Assembly (NCBI GenBank): GCA_905178155.1
Contig: CAJINV010000005.1
Span: forward strand, 6,803,223-6,867,222
DNA length: 64,000 nt
Source of the DNA: Amoebophrya sp. A120
Taxonomy: Eukaryota; Sar; Dinophyceae; Syndiniales; Amoebophryaceae
Direction: 5' to 3'
Positions 55,901-64,000 of the stretch are shown one piece after another. Under the pieces are notes generated by a model. The model had not been told where the DNA came from and did not search any database. It saw only the letters and a list, made by a program, of their open reading frames with translations. Positions within the stretch are counted from its first letter, which is position 1. Every line of letters starts with the position of its first letter. The position numbers and the translations under genes are program-made.

Positions 55901-58900
55901 CGAGGCTCGGTTTCACAAAACCCTGCAGCAAATTTGGAAAAACGCCCAAGACCGCCACGAAGCGTTCCTCCAAACCGATCCTCTGGAGGAATTGGTGGAA
56001 GTGGAAATTACCGACAGAAATTCGAATTCGACAACCACCAGCAAAAGAAAACAGATCATGACCCGTGGCAGCTTTCTGCAATTGGAGCAGAAGGATTTTA
56101 TGGATCAAATCATGCAATTCGTCCTGAAGTTTGCGAGCTACGTGCTGGGGAAAAACATTACCAGCTTTTCGGACATCTTGGCCAGTCTGGTGGATGTGAT
56201 ATTACAATGAAAAATGCCTTTGCCTCCACCCCAGACCTCGGCAGCATTTGCATTGCCAATCTTTCCATTGGAAACATTTCCCGTCTTGCATATATCAGCA
56301 TCACAAATTTTGTTCCATGCTGAATAGCTCAAATTTGTGTTGCAAAGGAGCCCAATAGCAGCCGGATCTGTTATGCAGAAGACACCTTGCCGCGTACCTA
56401 GATCCTGCATCAGAAAGGCTTGCAGTGCTTGATGCAAGACAAAAAGCTTTCATGATTCGGAAACTTTGCATGAGAAACTTTTGTAAATTCCGGGGTGGGG
56501 GCATTTTTCATTGTAATATGTGAAGGCCATCATCCACAACATCCAGAAGGCCGTCCTGTCGCTGCTCGGAAGCCTCGGCGAGAAGTTTATCAAACCTTTG
56601 ATCAGCGTGTTTTCCCGGACCTTTTTCCAGGTGATCTACGACCCGTTGGTGTCCACCTCTTCCCAGTTTCTCGGTGACACCATTTCCGGCCTCATCGGCG
56701 CGGGGTCGCCCGTGTCTTTCGTCGGAGGCATGATCGGCCCGACCATCCAAATGACACTTCTCCAAGTCGGAACCACCCTACAAGGCATCGTGCTGCCTCT
56801 GTTCAAAAAAGCGCTGGAGGCGATTCTCCCCTCGGCACTGACGAAACTTTTCAAAGGGGTCACCGAATCCATCGCGGATGGGAACACGGAGGACGTGTTG
56901 AAGGGCGTTCTTGAGGTGGGGAGTAACGGGGGGGTTGTGGCAGAGGAGGACGGCGATGGAGATAGTACTTCTTCGACCACTAGTTTCGCTCAGAAAAACA
57001 AAAAAGCACTTGCAGCTGCGATGAAGAAAACCTCAACGAAAGCGTCCAGCAGAAAAACACGGAAAGTGGCTAAAAGCAAACAAACAACGAAGAAACATCA
57101 AAAGAAGTGGTTCAGCAGTCTTCGAAAGACGTTGACGAGCGCCAAGGAATCGCTCTTCGGGGGCGGCGGGGGTAAGAAGACCACGACTACGACGCCAACC
57201 ACGACTACAACGAGAAAGCCAACCACGACAACGCCAAAGCCAACGACGGCGGCGCCGGCACATGACTACGAGCACGACGTCTACGAGGACGCGTTGAGTG
57301 GCATCGTTGGTGAAGAAGACGACGACACTGAAGAAGTTGAGCGACCGGTACGGGAACAAGAACAAGTTGAGGACGATGAAGGTGAGGATGACTTGTACGA
57401 GGATGCAGTTGAGAATGATGATGTATGAACTGCAAAAGTATTGTACTCGTGTAAATGCATTACAAATTTTCCCAGCATGAGAAATAAAATTTGTAATGCT
57501 GATTTGCCTTGACAAAAAAATTTGTAATGCAAGACCTGCATTTATACGAGTACGATACTTTTGCACAGGATATGATGTTGACAAGCACGACGTCTACGAG
57601 GACACCATGGAAGATGATGATGCTGGTGAAGAGGAAGATGAGTCTATGCAAGGAAAAAACTGTGTAACTGTAAATCTGTGATGCAGAAACTGCAAAACAG
57701 TTTACACTTGTCATGCTGGAGGTGCGTCATAGGCTACTATCATACGTGTTTCCACTTACTAGCTGCGCATGACAGGTTTTCCCTGTAATGCAAAGCGAAT
57801 TTGTGATGCTGCTCTTTCACTTTCTACAAAGTTACACTTACACAGTTTTTTTCCTGGATACAGTCAGGCACCAGCGCTGGTCGTTCCTCCCGCCACATTC
57901 AGGCCGTGATCAACAGGGAGACGCAAAAAGTGAAGCGGGACCTAGAAACCGTGAACAAAGACCAAATCTCCAACGACGACGAAGTGGAGCCCGGGAGTGG
58001 GGTGGTGGATGGGGAAGATGAGATGGCGAGGGACATGGCAAAACGGATTGACAAGGCTGTGGTGGTGGTTCATAAAACTAAAACCTCAAGCGAGAAGGTA
58101 CACGGATTTGTGGACGATCAGGATGATGATGAAGATCAAGACGACACATTCTCTTCCACCTCCTTATGGAGTTCTCAAATGTTACATTCTCAACTGTTAC
58201 ATGATTTGTCATGCAAAATGACCATGACCCGCCAGACGATCAAGCTGCTTCGCATGACAATTTCTCGGAAGGCTAAGTAGCACTGTAATCCGGATCAAAC
58301 CTGTAATGCAAGACGCGCAAGGTTCTCCCTCTCACCTGTGCTAGTCTTGCATTACAAATTCATGTAACAGTTGAGAATGTAACGTTTGAGAACGCCATAC
58401 TCCTCTTTCACCGAGTTTCACGTCCACCTGAACCAAAAACACCAGTTCAAACTGTCCCTCCTGCATTATGGCGTTCTCAACTGTTACATTCTCAACTGTT
58501 GCGTGATTTGGCATGCAAAATGGGCATCAACTTCAACGTCCACACAGTGAAGCTGCCTCGCATGACAAATTTTGGAAGGGCTAAGCAGCATGGGAATCTG
58601 TGCCGAATTTGTAATGCAAGAGTTGCAAGATCCGGCCTTTTCCTGGTTCTTGCATCACAAATTCATGTAATAGCTGAGAATGTAACAACAACAAGTGAGA
58701 ACGCCATATGCACGAAAAAGTCCTGGAAAAGCGGCAGAAATCGGATTCCTACAGTGCCATGAGTGATTTCATGATCTCCGGGATGAAAACGGCTTTCAGC
58801 TACATCCGAACCAATTACCTTCCGAAGTGCCCGGAGGGAAATCAAGCGAGTCCGACCCAGATGGCGCAGGCGATTGACTCGTCTTCGCAATTGGTGGAAA

Positions 58901-61900
58901 ATCTCCCTTTCTGGTCGACGTTTCAGGAGTATCTGAAATCGGTCAGTGAAGTGCAGCTGCGGGGATTGGTGAGGTCTACGATTGAAAAAGTGATTGACGT
59001 GATTGGCAGTGGATTGTTCGAAACGGTCATCCCTTTTTTGGTTTCGCTACCAGTCTATCGACTGCAAATATGTCTGGGTCTGGAACGATGCAGCTTGTGA
59101 TGCTAAATTTGGATCATGGAAAAATTTGTGTTGCATGATTACCAAAAGCTGTCCAGTTTTGACCAAGTTAGGCGGGAGTTTCTCATGCAGGGTAGGCATG
59201 ATACAGATCTCACAGGAGAATCTGTCATGCTAGATCCTGCATTCCGGACCTCATGCGTCATGTTGGACCTGCATGAGAAGTCTTGCACTCTTCTAGACCC
59301 AGACATATTTGCATTTGATACAGTCGTTGGAAACGCGATTTCCTCGATCAAGCCGGGGATTCGTGCGGCGTTTAATTACGTCGCGGAGAAGATTTTGGAA
59401 CAGGCGGAGAGAATCGAGGACTGGCTGGCGGGATTCGGGGAAGACATGGGGGAAAGGTTGGTGAACATGTTTCTCGAGCGGGTTCCGTGTCTGAACCTCG
59501 TGGATCATATCCACAAAAAGAGACCTAGACCTAGTACGTACCCCCATGATCCATTTTTTGCGTCACAAGCACCGGCTGTGACGCATGTCCTTCTTGTTAT
59601 GCGTGACGAATTGCCAAATTGGATGGGGATTATTTGGGGTCTTTTTTTGTGGATAGATCAGATGGAGGAGTGGATCTTGGGTCAGGTATGAGAGTGCACA
59701 ACCATCCCTCCTTCTCATTTGTATAGCATGAACAGGAATACACACACCAGTACACGTGGAGCCAATGCATGACAAATTTGCGTGCCTAATGTAGTACTGT
59801 TTGGGCTTCCGGAATTTATCATGCATACAGTGCCACAAGGCAGCGACTGGATTTGGGGTTTTGCATGGCAAATGAGGGGGAGGGGGAGCTGTGCACTACC
59901 ATATCAGGCGGAAATGGACGACATGACCGAGGCGGCGCTGACAAAGGAGAAGGAGGATGCAGAGGAGAAGGATGCAGCTGAAAGTCATGATGTTGATGAC
60001 AGCGCTGCGGGTAGTACTACAGCAGAAGAAGATGATGATGATGACGATACAACGGACGACGATCACGACAACGTCTTTGTCGCAGAGGAAGAAGATGATG
60101 ACGATGAGGACCAAAATTTCTCCACTTCTTCCGGCTTCGTTCAAAAGCGGATGCAAATGGACCGGTTTTTGCGCGGTATCCAAGACGACGTGGTAGGTGG
60201 ACATCAAAAGCAAGGAGAAGAACACTTCGACGATGTTGCCGGCCCCAACGACGACGACGACGAAGCGTTTGCGAAGGACATCGTGTCGGTCAAGTTGCTG
60301 CGTCGCTTGAATGTGCATGCTGGAACAACTACTGGTCGTGCTGACCTGCAAGAACACTACAACTTCGATGTCTTTTCCACGAACAACCTGACCCTGCTCG
60401 AGACGTCGTCAAGGTCGTACACAGCAGCACTCGCCACTGAAACAAGCAAAGTCCAGATGAAACAAAAGATGAATCTGGACACGTTTTTCGCCAAGTTCAA
60501 CGAGGTCAAAGAGCACATCGTCACTGAAATCGGGAGCAAACTACCGGAATTTGTCGACAAAGTGTCGGAGCTGGTGAAGAACACCTTCCAGGCCCCGTTG
60601 AAAACCTTACTCAGTAACAACATTCTCGCCAGTATGATTGCGATGCTTGGGAAGGGCTTTTGCCGCATCGTGGTGATGGCGTTTCAAGCGGCCATGCCCT
60701 TTGTCAGCACGGCGGCGACTACCGCGGGTAACGCGATGCTTGGGGAAGCCAACATGAAGATGATTACGAGCGCTGCGTCCACGGTGATGCCGTGGCTGAT
60801 TTCGAATTTCCTGTACGAAGCAACCCCAATCCACAACGCGTTGAAAATATGCAATGCAAATATGTCTGGATCTGGAAGAGTGCAACTTGTGATGCTGCAT
60901 TTGGATGCTGAAAAAAATCTGTATTGCATGAGGAGCGAGATGAGTCAAATTTGGCTACGCGGAGAGGGCATTTGTCATGCGGGATGCGCATCGATAAGCG
61001 CGGAAAAAACCTGTGATGCGAGAGCATACATCACAGACGTCATGGATTATGGAAAATGTGCATAACAAACAGACATATTTGCATTCAATAGAAAATGCTC
61101 GTTGACAAGCTGCTCGCGGACGAAACGATCAAGGGCATTTTTGACGCGGTCGCCGAATTATGAGAGTGCACAACTCCGCCTCCCTCTGATTCGTATTGCA
61201 TGAGCAGCAATAGAAACACCAGCGCACATGGAGCCTGCGCATGACAAGCTCATGCGCGTCATGTAGTACTGTTTAGGCTTTCAGAATCTGTCATGCATAA
61301 TAGTAACGCAAGGGAGCACTTGGATACTCATGGGATTTTGCATGAGAAATGAGAACGAGGGGGAGTTGTGCACTGTTATACGAAGTGATGAAGCAGCTGA
61401 AGGGCATTGGCGCGTTTTCCCTGTTCACCGACGCGTTAGAAGAGGCTTGGAACTCGATTAAGTCGAAACTGACCGGGGCAGATTTGCCGAGCGAAGAAGT
61501 GACAAATGAGGTCGAGGCGGAACACGAAAATGCGCTGAGTGCCCTGATATAAAGTGCAAAAGTATCGTACTAGTAGTAGTAGAAACAAGTAGCATGAGAA
61601 GTTTTCATCTGAGCGTGAGCAGACATGAGTTTGGTATATGCGGATTTACCTCATTCAACAAGAAGGAGATCGAGATTAAGATTTGCATTTGTAATGCATG
61701 ATTTCGATTGAGTACGTGTACGACGAGTGCGATACTTTTGCAATGCATATCTGACCTTTACCAAAGCCGACCTAATCGAGGAGGAGCTCGCGACCGAGTG
61801 CCCCACTGGCTACGAGCCGCTGGCCGATTCCGACGAGTGCGTGGCGGCGATGCGACTGCTCTACCCCCCGGATCTGACGCTCGCGGAATCGGAGCGCAAA

Positions 61901-62495
61901 CCGTGGAACCAAGCGGGTTTGAGCAAGGCGGAGAAAATTGCCGTCATCAGCGAGAGAAACGTGCCGCTGGGGTGCTTGAAAATATGAGAGCGCAAAACTC
62001 CCCCTCCCCATCATTTGTATAGCATGAACAGCAACCAATTGCAATGCAAACACCACCACACGTGGAGCCTATGCATGACAAATTTGTGTGCCAAATGTTG
62101 TAGTACTCCTGTTTGGGCTTCCGGGATTTGTCATGCAAACAGTGCCACAAGGAAGCGACTGGATTTGGGGCTTTGCATGACAAATGAGGGCGAGGGGGAG
62201 TTGTGCACTTTCATAGAAAAAGTGGGACATGGTGAAGCGTGAGTACACGCTGGAGTACAATCGGGAGGAGGAGGATGATATCCATCCTGTGCAAAAGTAT
62301 CGTACTCGTATAAATGCCAGACTAGCATGACAAATCTGGTTTCTTAGGTAATTGAGCATGACAAATTCAATTTTTCATGCTGAGGAAATTTGTAATCCAT
62401 TTATAGAGTAGGGTACGATACTTTTGCAGTTCATAGATGACGTTGCCGCGGGAAGGCATTTGCAGAAAGTGAATCTGATTTGTGTCAAGGTTTAA
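52994..62495 (+). CDS. 1870-residue secreted-type acidic protein, copy 2
   Basis: 18 exons: 52994-53863, 54014-54496, 54726-54765, 55092-55345, 55617-56199, 56524-57423, 57578-57644, 57866-58164, 58405-58466, 58714-59055, 59326-59507, 59661-59686, 59909-60847, 61096-61158, 61386-61547, 61755-61982, 62221-62278, 62441-62495. Same leader, acidic runs, Thr/Pro-rich tract and CPTGYEPLADSDEC motif as copy 1. The stretch 56524-57423 is one exon here but is cut by four introners in copy 1. Indels between copies fall in low-complexity parts and keep the frame, so both copies look functional. Confidence 0.87.
53864..54008. mobile_element. Introner element, family A, 145 bp (shared)
   Basis: TSD TCATT; identical to 38619-38763, inside a near-identical tract. 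Confidence 0.95.
54497..54720. mobile_element. Introner element, family D, 224 bp (shared)
   Basis: Flanks CAACC (54492-54496) and TCATC (54721-54725). Diverged counterpart of 39252. Confidence 0.9.
54766..55086. mobile_element. Introner element, family E, 321 bp (copy 2 only)
   Basis: TATCAAAAGAAAAAATCCCC, inverse GGGGATTTTCCCTTACGATA; perfect TSD TATCA (54761-54765, 55087-55091). Copy 1 has the empty site GTTTATCACCGAG near 39513. Confidence 0.96.
55346..55611. mobile_element. Introner element, family B, 266 bp (shared)
   Basis: Perfect TSD GGGAT (55341-55345, 55612-55616); counterpart of 39929 with several indels. Confidence 0.95.
56200..56518. mobile_element. Introner element, family F, 319 bp (copy 2 only)
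   Basis: TATTACAATGAAAAATGCC, inverse GGCATTTTTCATTGTAATA; perfect TSD TGTGA (56195-56199, 56519-56523). Copy 1 reads GTGGATGTGAAGGCC near 42495. The only member seen. Confidence 0.96.
57424..57572. mobile_element. Introner element, family A, reverse, 149 bp (shared)
   Basis: Perfect TSD TGATG (57419-57423, 57573-57577); counterpart of 44807. Confidence 0.94.
57645..57860. mobile_element. Introner element, family G, 216 bp (shared)
   Basis: TSD GAGTC/CAGTC; counterpart of 45031 without its internal extra stretch. Confidence 0.93.
58165..58399. mobile_element. Introner element, family C, 235 bp (copy 2 only)
   Basis: TATGGAGTTCTCAAATGTTA...GAGAACGCCATA; perfect TSD CTCCT (58160-58164, 58400-58404). 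Copy 1 reads CACCTCTTTCACCGAG near 45915. Confidence 0.95.
58467..58708. mobile_element. Introner element, family C, 242 bp (copy 2 only)
   Basis: TATGGCGTTCTCAACTGTTA...GAGAACGCCATA; TSD TGCAT/TGCAC. Copy 1 reads CTCCTGCACGAAAAAG near 45970. Second C insertion 67 bp downstream of the first. Confidence 0.95.
59056..59320. mobile_element. Introner element, family B, 265 bp (shared)
   Basis: TSD CAGTC; identical to 46319-46583. Confidence 0.94.
59508..59655. mobile_element. Introner element, family J, 148 bp (shared)
   Basis: TSD GATCA; identical to 46771-46918. Confidence 0.92.
59687..59903. mobile_element. Introner element, family D, 217 bp (shared)
   Basis: TSD TCAGG, GT-AG compatible; identical to 46950-47166. 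Confidence 0.94.
60848..61090. mobile_element. Introner element, family B, 243 bp (shared)
   Basis: TSD GAAAA; identical to 48111-48353. Confidence 0.93.
61159..61380. mobile_element. Introner element, family D, 222 bp (shared)
   Basis: TSD CGAAT/CGAAG; identical to 48422-48643. Confidence 0.92.
61548..61749. mobile_element. Introner element, family A, reverse, 202 bp (shared)
   Basis: TSD CCTGA left, TCTGA right. Differences from 48811-49012 begin at its right end, marking the edge of the near-identical tract. Confidence 0.93.
61983..62215. mobile_element. Introner element, family D, 233 bp (copy 2 only)
   Basis: TATGAGAGCGCAAAACTCCC...GTTGTGCACTTTCATA; perfect TSD GAAAA (61978-61982, 62216-62220). 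Copy 1 reads CTTGAAAAAGTGGGAC near 49503. Confidence 0.95.
62279..62435. mobile_element. Introner element, family A, 157 bp (copy 2 only)
   Basis: TATCCATCCTGTGCAAAAGT...TTTTGCAGTTCATA; perfect TSD GATGA (62274-62278, 62436-62440). Copy 1 reads GAGGATGATGTCGCC near 49560. Confidence 0.95.
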
Positions 62496-63263
62496 AGATC
62501 ATAACGTTCGTGTTTAAGAAGCATTATTTTCTTTCACTCAGGAACGAGAAGTACTGCTACATGTACATTCACATTCAAGAAGTGGGGTTTGTTTCCTAGT
62601 TTTCATAAATTTTTTTGCATCCTTTGAGTTGATAAAGTTATTTGCGTTTCGCTTTCGGATTTTTTTTTTGATCACTTCGTCGTACTACCTAAAATATGAA
62701 CAGCTTGCTACCTACATGACTTTCAGTTTCAACATTATACCACATTTTTGTATTGTTCATTCATCACTTATTTTCGAGGCTTTCCTGTTTAGCAAGAATT
62801 AGAATTACACCGCATCTTCGTACGTTTTCAAAATTTTCTGTTGTAACAGTTGCAGTTGGGTTTTCTTTTTTCATCACATGATGCACAACGTACTAATCTT
62901 CGCTTTATTTCAGACAAGCTTTTTTGGGAAACAATTGTACATATCAACTTTCACATAAAACATTTTAGCACGAAGAAGCGACGTAGCCGCGAGCCCACCG
63001 CTGGTTATTCGTGAGTGCTGCCGTCACGGGGGCAGCGCCAGCAGTTTTTGTTGAAACGAGAAGAATAGAGAGAAGCAGTTCTCTTTGCACAGCATCATGC
63101 GAGCGGATTGGGATTGTGATTTTCTTTTTGGTCTTGCTAGATTTTTCCACTTGAGAGAATTTTTATCGAACGGAGCGTTTGCACATGCACTACTCAGTGA
63201 GATGAGTTGCTTTTGACGAGAGATGAATTGAGTGACAACCACATGGGGTGGTCCACCTAACAG
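62496..63263. other. 3' flank of copy 2
   Basis: Diverged counterpart of 49623-50390, no gene or introner seen. Clearly less similar than the near-identical blocks inside the genes. Confidence 0.7.
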
Positions 63264-63317
63264 GTGGTCGGTACGTTTTTACTTGACTCTGGTGTCGGTA
63301 CGTTTTTACTCAGGATA
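63264..63317. mobile_element. Right terminus of a family H introner, left part missing
   Basis: GGTACGTTTTTACTCAGGATA resembles the right end of the H element at 21042 (GGACGTTTTTACATAGGATA). The motif GGTACGTTTTTACT is present twice (63279-63312). It abuts AAGCG, the first bases of the truncated gene copy. Confidence 0.6.
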
Positions 63318-63407
63318 AAGCGTTTGAGACACTATAACTCGCCGATGGATCCGGAGAGGCTTTGGGTACATCTGAAAGACGAATACAAATTCCAGGTTGC
63401 CGCACTG

Positions 63408-63673
63408 TATCAAATGCAAATATGTCTGGGTCTGGAAGTAGATCCCGAGATTTGTCATGCAGTTTATCCAAGCTCCATCAAGCCTGGAATGCAGGTTCTA
63501 GGATCACAGGATCTGCAGCCCCTTGGTGATGCCTGCTCTGCATGAGAAATGCCCTCGCAGCATGGCCAGAAATGGGCACCTTTTGCAAGTGTCGCAACAC
63601 AGATTTTTGTGCGATCCGCAACATGCATCACAAGTTCGCATCCTTCCAGACCGAGAGATATTTGCAATGCATA
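63408..63673. mobile_element. Introner element, family B, 266 bp
   Basis: TATCAAATGCAAATATGTCT...GATATTTGCAATGCATA; TSD CACTG/CGCTG. The 31774 gene has an empty site here (GCCGCGCTGTATGAC, about 34097-34111). Confidence 0.94.
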
Positions 63674-63742
63674 CGCTGTATGACTCTCAGCCGGTGGTGC
63701 TGCAGGATTTTTTCGCCACGGCTCTAACGTCGTTGAAGGTTG

Positions 63743-64000
63743 TATCAAAGTGAAAAAAGCCCCCACCCCATATCGGCAACGGAAGATGCGCGAATTTGTG
63801 ATGCTGTATTTGAGTACACAAATCGACTTGTATTGCTAGAAGGCCAAGAGACGAAGCTGCGGCCTAAATTGCAGGCAATCTGTCATGCTGTTTCCCACTT
63901 CCAGTTGCCTCCTGTCATCCTGGAGCTGCAAGGCTTTCCCACGCTAGACAGCACTACAGTCCGCATCTTTTGCCTTCTAGCATCACAAAGCTGATTTGTG
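63743..64000. mobile_element. Introner element, family E, left part (right end beyond window)
   Basis: Begins TATCAAAGTGAAAAAAGCCC after GGTTG. The 31774 gene reads GAAGGTTGCTGCGGCC here, without insertion. The right end should lie just beyond 64000. Confidence 0.8.

Larger units (their letters stand above)
50906..62495 (+). repeat. Tandem segmental duplication, unit 2
   Basis: Partner of 35661-49622. It starts inside the chimera and runs through the second copy of the large secreted-protein gene. 51255-52993 (intergenic) repeats 36010-37748 almost exactly and adds no gene call. Confidence 0.93.
63318..64000 (+). pseudogene. 5'-truncated copy of the 31774 gene, runs off the window
   Basis: Exons 63318-63407 and 63679-63742, then a further element. 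Encodes KRLRHYNSPMDP and DEYKFQVAAL, then YDSQPVVLQDFF, matching 34015-34165 at roughly 90 percent of bases. There is no upstream coding sequence: a partial introner terminus abuts it directly. The reading frame itself is not broken, so it might be a 3' part of a rearranged gene. Confidence 0.6.

Noticed and set aside
38619-62435. Regularly repeated palindromic units as a CRISPR array
   Set aside because: The repeats are 140-530 bp, of several families, irregularly spaced and flanked by target-site duplications inside coding frames.
1-64000. tRNA, rRNA or snRNA genes
   Set aside because: No cloverleaf, rRNA core or snRNA signature was recognised by reading; a covariance-model scan would be needed to exclude them.

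Overview
Nuclear DNA of a protist. The best guess is a syndinialean dinoflagellate close to Amoebophrya. The reasons are a motile-cilium gene, many short non-GT-AG introns that are themselves transposon-like, and large low-complexity genes. The organism call is inference; published Amoebophrya genomes are reported to carry invasive introns with inverted repeats (from memory). No rRNA, tRNA, CRISPR array or bacterial operon was seen.

Layout. 1-5957: 3' part of a CFAP57/WDR65 gene (15 exons visible). 7229-13682: a 2093-residue basic, Q/E-rich protein gene. 13683-19084: intergenic, with a tyrosine-recombinase fragment between short direct repeats. 19085-24190: a secreted-protein gene (9 exons). 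24191-27411: a 2.2 kb segment bounded by perfect 53-bp direct repeats. 27412-30266: an 853-residue gene. 31774-36009: a second secreted-protein gene, distantly paralogous to the one at 19085. 37749-49622: a 1867-residue secreted-protein gene in 22 exons. 50730-62495: a tandem duplicate of 35661-49622, starting with an in-frame fusion of a kinesin motor N-terminus to the tail of the 31774 gene, followed by an 18-exon copy of the 1867-residue gene. 63318-64000: start of a third unit, a 5'-truncated copy of the 31774 gene.

The main discovery is a swarm of introner elements. I count 59 complete insertions in 11 sequence families (called A-K here), each interrupting a reading frame. Almost all have termini 5'-TAT...ATA-3', inverted terminal repeats and a 5-bp target-site duplication. 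Removing element plus one duplication restores the frame every time: summed exon lengths of all six complete multi-exon genes, and of the visible CFAP57 exons, are multiples of three. Only 4 of 59 allow a GT-AG intron at the frame-preserving position. The tandem paralogs share 11 insertions, 10 are only in copy 1 and 6 only in copy 2, with the empty sites visible in the other copy. One element contains a nested, unrelated transposon; one is 1.33 kb with inverted repeat arrays; one conventional GT-AG intron still contains a decayed family A core.

Families by terminal sequence: A TGCAAAAGTATCGTACTCGT; B CAAATATGTCTGGGTCTGG; C TATGGCGTTCTCAAACGTTA; D TATGAGAGTGCACAACTCCC; E TATCAAAGGGAAAAATCCCC; F TATTACAATGAAAAATGCC; G GAAAAAACTGTGTAA or GAAAAAAGTGTTACAG; H TATCCTATGAAAAAACGTCC; I TATAACCTGCTCAG; J TATCCACAAAAAGAGACC; K TTACAAACGGCG. 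TSD below means target-site duplication.
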